Shown here: one piece after another, positions 5,330-9,119 of the stretch
How positions within the stretch are numbered: position 1 is the first letter of the stretch
Layout of the letters: each line of letters starts with the position of its first letter
Assembly: GCA_023428785.1 (NCBI GenBank)
Contig: JAEYWU010000061.1
Location: 1-9,119, forward strand
DNA from: Pseudomonadota bacterium
Lineage (GTDB): Bacteria; Pseudomonadota; Alphaproteobacteria; Caulobacterales; Caulobacteraceae
DNA: 9,119 bases
Reading direction: 5' to 3'
Translations under genes and position numbers: made by a program
Notes under the pieces: model-generated
Told to the model about the DNA's origin: nothing
Database searches by the model: none
Seen by the model: the letters and a program-made list of their open reading frames with translations, nothing else

Positions 5330-6490
5330 TCAGGCGTGGCTGGAGAAGGCCTTCAGACCATTTTGGAGATCGGCGATTAGATCGTCGGGGCTCTCCAGTC
5401 CGATGTGCAGGCGGACGAGCGGACCGGCAAGGCGCGGTGCAATCGCGCGGACCGTGAGTTGGCTGTCCTCGTAGGTTGCGAGGCTCTCGTAGCCGCCCCA
5501 TGAAAAGCCCATGCCGAACAGCTCAAGCGCATCGAGCATCGCTTCGGCCCCCGCCCGACCGCCACCCTTGAGGACGATGGCCATCAGACTGCTGGCTCCG
5601 GAGAAGTCGCGCTTCCAGAGCGCATGATCGGGAGACTTGGGCAGGGCCGGCCAGAGTACCTCCGCGACTTCGGGACGCGCCGACAGCCACTCGGCGACCC
5701 TGCGTGCATTCGCTTCGTGCTGGGCCATGCGGACGGGCAGCGTCCGGAGACCGCGCAGCATCAGCCAGACATCATCAGGCGACACATACAGGCCGAGGTC
5801 CTCGATGGTCGTGCCGACCAGCCTGGCGACCTCGGCGGAGGCGCAGGAGATCGCGCCGCCGAAGACGTCGGAGTGGCCACTGACATATTTGCTGAGCGCC
5901 TGGACGCTGATGTCGGCGCCGTGGGCGACAGGCTTGAAGAGCAGGCCGGCCGCCCAGGTGTTATCGACGATGGTGCGCAGCCCGCGCCGGCGGGCCATGG
6001 CGGCGATGGCGGGCACGTCCTGGATCTCGAAGGTCGCCGTCCCGGGCGATTCCATCAGGATCAGGCGTGTCTCCGGTCCGATCATGGCCTCGATGTCGTC
6101 GGCCGTGGCGCGCGGCGGATAGTAACGGACGCTGGCGCCCAGGCGCGCGAGGGTGCGCTGAAAGAAGCGGCGGGTCGGCCAGTAGCAGGCGTCGCCGACG
6201 AGCACCTCGTCGCCCGGGCCGACGAGGGAGAGCACCGCCACCGTCACGGCGGCCAGGCCGGTCGAGACAATCTGGCAGTCGTGGGCGCCCTCCATCTCGG
6301 CCAGCAGGGTCCGGAGTTCACGGTGGGCCGCCGCGCCGTCGATGCCGTAAACCGAGCCTAGGGTCTCATCGCGGAGATCGGCCGCACGGGCGTTGAGCAG
6401 GGTCGTGCCGCGCTCGACAGGCGGGTTCACGGTCCGCCGATTGACGGGCCGTGCGGTAGCCGAACGGATCAGCCTGGTGCGATCGTCCAC
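5330..6490 (-). CDS. metC: Cystathionine beta-lyase (MetC-like, PLP-dependent)
   Basis: The 386-residue protein follows E. coli MetC closely by eye: LMESPGTATFEIQDVPAI (145-162), VDNTWAAGLLF (175-185) with PLP-contacting D176, SVQALSKYVSGHSD (195-208) with Schiff-base K201, SWGGYESLA (330-338), and R360 in RLHIGLE for the substrate carboxylate. Y103 fits the active-site Tyr111. The enzyme cleaves cystathionine to homocysteine, pyruvate and ammonia in methionine synthesis, in the cytoplasm. Where MetC has YGRRG, this protein has YGIDG (48-52), so the phosphate-contacting arginine is missing. Other Cys/Met-metabolism PLP lyases cannot be fully excluded. GTG 6490 is preferred, with GGAG 10 bases before it and a normal family length; the frame stays open upstream to 6592, but that would overlap the divergent gene. 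The gene is divergent from the binding-protein gene. Confidence 0.87.
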   Translation of the reverse strand: MDDRTRLIRSATARPVNRRTVNPPVERGTTLLNARAADLRDETLGSVYGIDGAAAHRELRTLLAEMEGAHDCQIVSTGLAAVTVAVLSLVGPGDEVLVGDACYWPTRRFFQRTLARLGASVRYYPPRATADDIEAMIGPETRLILMESPGTATFEIQDVPAIAAMARRRGLRTIVDNTWAAGLLFKPVAHGADISVQALSKYVSGHSDVFGGAISCASAEVARLVGTTIEDLGLYVSPDDVWLMLRGLRTLPVRMAQHEANARRVAEWLSARPEVAEVLWPALPKSPDHALWKRDFSGASSLMAIVLKGGGRAGAEAMLDALELFGMGFSWGGYESLATYEDSQLTVRAIAPRLAGPLVRLHIGLESPDDLIADLQNGLKAFSSHA

Positions 6491-6526
6491 TTGACGTAGT
6501 CTCCGTCGGGCGGTTGTTGGGGCTGC

Positions 6527-6554
6527 ACTATGCGCGGCCGTCGCCGTGCGGCAA
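6527..6554 (-). promoter_or_regulatory. Candidate promoter of the metC-like gene
   Basis: On the minus strand TTGCCG (complement of 6549-6554), 16 bases, then CATAGT (complement of 6527-6532) gives a weak -35/-10 pair in the 73-base divergent gap. It overlaps the ribosome binding site of the divergent gene. The match is moderate. Confidence 0.22.
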
Positions 6555-6563
6555 GGGAGACCG

Positions 6564-7670
6564 ATGAGGCTTCGGACCCGGCAGGCTTTCATTCTTGGGA
6601 TCGCGCTCGCGCTCGTGGCCTGCGGGGGCGGCGACGAGGTGGCGACGGATCAGACCGACGTCGTGACCGGCGCGACCGCTCCGGCCAATTCCGAGGCGAT
6701 CGAGCGCGAGGCCGGGCCGACGCTGAGCGTGGTGCGGTCGCGGGGGCGTCTGAACTGCGGTGTTCATCCGGGCCTGGTGGGCTTTTCCTATACCGACAAC
6801 CAGGGCCGCTGGCGGGGGTTCGACGTCGACTTCTGCCGCGCGACGGCGGCTGCGGTATTGGGCAACCCCGATGCGGTACGGTTCGTGCCCCTGACCAATA
6901 CCGAGCGGCTAGCCGCCCTGGCAGAGGGGCGAGTGGATGTCCTGTGGCGGAACACCTCCCGGACCCTGACCCGTGATGGGTCAGGCTTCGACTTCCCGGG
7001 GATGAACTACGTCGACGGTCAGGGCTTTCTGGTTCGCCGCAACCTGAACCTCGCCAGCGCGACCGAATTGAACGGGGCGCGGATCTGTGTGCAGTCGGGG
7101 TCGACGTCCGAGTTGAACGTGGCCGACTGGTTCCGCGCGCGTGGATTGGAGTATTCGCCGGTGATCGTGGCGACCGAGGCGGACGCCCGAGCCGCCTATG
7201 CGCGCGAGGACTGCGACGCGCTGACGGCTGACGTGTCGGCGCTGGCGGCGGCCAGGACGACGCTGTCGGATGCGCGGGTCCACGTCATCCTGCCTGAGGT
7301 GATCTCGCGCGAGCCGCTGGGGCCTGTCGTGCGCGAGGGGGACGATCAGTGGGCCGATATCGTCGGCTGGACGCTGAACGCCCTGATCCTGGCCGAGGCG
7401 CTGGGCGTGACTCAGAACGAACTCGATCTGCTGGCGGATCAGAGCCGCGATCCCGAGGTCCGGCGGCTTCTGGGGCTGGAGGGTCATATCGGCGGGCCGC
7501 TGGGGCTCGATGATGACTGGGCGCGTCAGGCGATCGCCGCCGGCGGGAACTATGGTGAGATTTTCGATCGCAACATCGGCCAGGGCTCGGCGCTGGACCT
7601 GTCGAGAGGGCTGAACGCCCTTTGGACTGCCGAGCCGGGAGGCGTGATGTACGCTGCGCCGATTCGATAG
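6564..7670 (+). CDS. General amino-acid binding lipoprotein, AapJ-type (ABC substrate-binding)
   Basis: The 368-residue protein begins with a lipoprotein signal: basic R2-R6, a hydrophobic stretch, lipobox LVAC with Cys20. The mature protein is a family-3 bacterial solute-binding protein, with LNCGVHPGLVGFSYTDNQG and RGFDVDFCRATAAAVLG in the first lobe. The C-terminal NYGEIFDRNIGQGSALDLSR patch and the ending GGVMYAAPIR are characteristic of AapJ, the binding protein of the general L-amino-acid ABC transporter. It probably captures amino acids in the periplasm while tethered to a membrane. AAGGGAGA (6553-6560) lies just before ATG 6564, so the in-frame GTG at 6546 is rejected. No ABC permease or ATPase gene is in the window. 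A cation-coupled symporter follows after 21 bases, which suggests shared regulation or a working pair. Confidence 0.87.
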   Translation: MRLRTRQAFILGIALALVACGGGDEVATDQTDVVTGATAPANSEAIEREAGPTLSVVRSRGRLNCGVHPGLVGFSYTDNQGRWRGFDVDFCRATAAAVLGNPDAVRFVPLTNTERLAALAEGRVDVLWRNTSRTLTRDGSGFDFPGMNYVDGQGFLVRRNLNLASATELNGARICVQSGSTSELNVADWFRARGLEYSPVIVATEADARAAYAREDCDALTADVSALAAARTTLSDARVHVILPEVISREPLGPVVREGDDQWADIVGWTLNALILAEALGVTQNELDLLADQSRDPEVRRLLGLEGHIGGPLGLDDDWARQAIAAGGNYGEIFDRNIGQGSALDLSRGLNALWTAEPGGVMYAAPIR

Positions 7671-7691
7671 CGAGTATTGGGGAGGGATGAG

Positions 7692-9020
7692 ATGACCGAT
7701 ACGGCAGAGAAGCCGAAGGGCTCCGCGCGTCACTGGTTGATGTTGCTGGGCTTTGTTGTGGGCCTGGGAGCGGGACTTGCGGTCAATCTCGGCATCGGCC
7801 CGGACGCGGCCTGGGTCCAGTGGGTGACGTCCAACGTCACCGGACCGATCGGGCAGATCTTCCTGCGCCTGCTGTTCATGCTGGTCATGCCGTTGCTGGT
7901 CGCGGCGCTTATCACCGGCGTCGCGGAGATGGGCGACGTGAAGTCGCTGGGACGGGTCGGCCTCAAGACGCTGATCTTCACCGTGGTGATCTCGGCGATC
8001 GCCGTGGTCATCGGCCTTGGCATGGTGAACTACTTCCGGCCGGGCGACGGGGTGGACCCGGCGCTGGCGCAGCGGCTGATGACCGAGGGCGCGGAAGGCG
8101 CGCGGGGCATCGTCGAGAGCGCGCCGGCTTCGGTGGGCGGCGCCCAGTTTTTCCTCGATCTGTTCCCGTCGAACGTGATCACTGCGGCGGCGGACAACCA
8201 GATCCTGCCGGTGATGATCTTCTCGCTGTTCGTCGGCATCGGCCTGGTGCTGACGCGCAGCGCCGCGGCGGACCACTTCCAGCGCTCGATGGAAGGCCTG
8301 CTGGACATCATGATGAAGCTGATCGGCCTGGTGATCTCGGTCGCTCCGATCGCGATCGCCTGTCTGATGTTCAACCTGGCGGCCCTGTTCGGCTGGGACC
8401 TTCTGGTGCGGCTGGGGGCCTACGCGGGCGTTGTGCTTCTGGCGCTGGGGGCTCACTTCGTGATCGTCTATTCGCTGGCGGTCTGGGGGCTGGGCGGACG
8501 CAATCCGATCAGCTTCTTCAAGGCGGTCCAGCCGGCTGTGCTGGTGGCCTTCTCGACGGCTTCGTCCAATGCGACCCTGCCGACGGCGCTGGAAGTCGCT
8601 CAGACGCGGCTGCGCCTGCCGCGCAAGATCTCGCGCTTCGTCCTCACCGTCGGGGCCACCGCCAACCAGAACGGCACGGCTCTGTTCGAGGGCGTCACAG
8701 TGTTGTTCCTGGCCCAGTTCTTCGGGGTGGAGCTGACACTGCCTCAGCAGGTGATGGTGATGTTCGTCTGTGTGCTGGGCGGGATCGGCACCGCCGGCGT
8801 TCCGGCCGGTTCGCTGCCGGTGATCGCCATGATCCTGGCAATGGTGGGTGTGCCGCCGGAAGGCATCGGCCTGATCCTGGGCGTGGACCGTTTCCTGGAC
8901 ATGTGCCGTACGACCCTGAACGTCACCGGCGATCTGGTCGCCGCCACGGTCGTGTCGCGGGGCGAGAGCGATCCGGAGGAAGCGCTGCCGCCATCAATCA
9001 CGGATCAGCCGGGGACCTAG
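7692..9020 (+). CDS. Dicarboxylate/amino acid:cation symporter (DAACS, GltP/DctA family)
   Basis: The 442-residue inner-membrane protein shows the GltPh-type layout: early helices, then the re-entrant hairpins and transport core. Landmarks are the serine-rich hairpin-1 tip STASSNATLP (288-297), NQNGT (325-329) in place of the common NMDGT, hairpin 2 with GTAGVPAGSLP, and DMCRTTLNVTGD in the last helix. There D403, R406, T407 and N410 line up with GltPh D394, R397, T398 and N401. The arginine matches the residue that binds the substrate side chain carboxylate, so aspartate, glutamate or a C4-dicarboxylate is likely; the coupling ion (Na+ or H+) cannot be told. GGAGGG (7681-7686), 5 bases before ATG 7692, excludes the upstream TTG 7677. 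It follows the binding-protein gene after 21 bases. Confidence 0.92.
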   Translation: MTDTAEKPKGSARHWLMLLGFVVGLGAGLAVNLGIGPDAAWVQWVTSNVTGPIGQIFLRLLFMLVMPLLVAALITGVAEMGDVKSLGRVGLKTLIFTVVISAIAVVIGLGMVNYFRPGDGVDPALAQRLMTEGAEGARGIVESAPASVGGAQFFLDLFPSNVITAAADNQILPVMIFSLFVGIGLVLTRSAAADHFQRSMEGLLDIMMKLIGLVISVAPIAIACLMFNLAALFGWDLLVRLGAYAGVVLLALGAHFVIVYSLAVWGLGGRNPISFFKAVQPAVLVAFSTASSNATLPTALEVAQTRLRLPRKISRFVLTVGATANQNGTALFEGVTVLFLAQFFGVELTLPQQVMVMFVCVLGGIGTAGVPAGSLPVIAMILAMVGVPPEGIGLILGVDRFLDMCRTTLNVTGDLVAATVVSRGESDPEEALPPSITDQPGT

Positions 9021-9027
9021 GCGCCAC

Positions 9028-9063
9028 TTTCCACGGTGGACGGAAAAGCCGGTTTCCACGGCC
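9028..9063. repeat. TTTCCACGG direct repeat and hairpins after the symporter
   Basis: TTTCCACGG occurs at 9028-9036 and again at 9053-9061, 25 bases apart. The first copy can also pair TTTCC (9028-9032) with GGAAA (9042-9046); a second small hairpin is GCCG/CGGC (9048-9051/9059-9062). No T-run follows, so a terminator is weakly supported; an operator pair is the alternative. Confidence 0.28.
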
Positions 9064-9069
9064 GCTGAT

Positions 9070-9119
9070 ATGGGCGCCCAAGCGTTGGGGCTCTTCGAAC
9101 GCGCGCGGCTGGCACGCCG
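9070..9119 (+). CDS. Possible start of a further gene (partial)
   Basis: ATG 9070 opens a frame that stays open to the edge of the window: MGAQALGLFERARLAR. The composition is compatible with a protein start, but there are only 16 codons, no good ribosome binding site, and a stop is absent mainly because the stretch is short. I do not recognise the product. Treat as tentative. Confidence 0.25.
   Translation, partial: MGAQALGLFERARLAR

Noticed and set aside
5274..5501. Minus-strand frame ending in RQDSNLQPSA over tRNA-Arg and the metC end
   Set aside because: Tail is the reverse translation of tRNA-Arg; the rest is a shadow frame of the metC-like gene.
5624..6361. Plus-strand open frame of 245 codons opposite the metC-like gene
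   Set aside because: Shadow frame; the minus strand carries all the PLP-enzyme motifs.
6491..6592. N-terminal extension of the metC-like gene to 6592
   Set aside because: The added residues are Arg/Ala-rich and unlike the family, the length would exceed the usual one, and it would overlap the start and ribosome binding site of the divergent gene.
6981..8456. Long (491-codon) minus-strand open frame opposite the binding-protein and symporter genes
   Set aside because: Composition is dominated by Gln, Arg, His and Asp as expected for an antisense shadow of GC-rich genes, and it covers two well-supported genes on the plus strand.
7692..9020. TRAP transporter large subunit
   Set aside because: The NQNGT, serine-rich and DMCRTTLNVTGD motifs are those of DAACS symporters, not of TRAP DctM proteins.

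Overview
The window looks like ordinary chromosomal core sequence from a high-GC alphaproteobacterium, most likely Caulobacteraceae (Caulobacter/Brevundimonas type). The support is an NDUFS4-like complex I accessory protein, a DUF983 zinc-ribbon membrane protein, an AapJ-type amino-acid binding lipoprotein, a two-domain cold shock protein like the ~21 kDa Caulobacter CspC/CspD proteins, and uniformly GC-rich coding sequence. The genus is an inference. I see no phage, IS element, CRISPR array or defence locus.

Layout from the left: the last codons of an EF-Tu gene and its intrinsic terminator; a PYROXD2-like FAD oxidoreductase; a DUF983 membrane protein that may be translated from a leaderless mRNA; a small winged-helix protein of unknown function; then, on the minus strand, tRNA-Val(CAC) and a hotdog-fold thioesterase. 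Next on the plus strand come tRNA-Leu(TAA), a double cold shock domain gene, a DUF192 lipoprotein 18 bases behind it, tRNA-Pro(TGG), an NDUFS4-like gene and tRNA-Arg(TCT). The last three are packed so tightly that they probably share a transcript. A cystathionine beta-lyase gene (metC-like) faces them on the minus strand. Divergent from it are a lipoprotein amino-acid binding protein and a dicarboxylate/amino acid:cation symporter in one transcription unit. A possible start of a further gene lies at the right edge.

Four tRNA genes lie within about 2.5 kb, and each encodes its CCA end. Several genes have in-frame upstream TTG, GTG or ATG codons that would lengthen them artificially; I chose starts by ribosome binding site and family length and note this per gene.

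The points most worth a second look are the pairing of an ABC-type binding protein with a secondary symporter and no ABC genes, the tRNA-mRNA-tRNA sandwich around the complex I gene, inverted repeats and a start-site hairpin before the cold shock gene, and a change at the usual PLP-phosphate arginine of the MetC-like enzyme. I did not find a convincing new multi-gene system.
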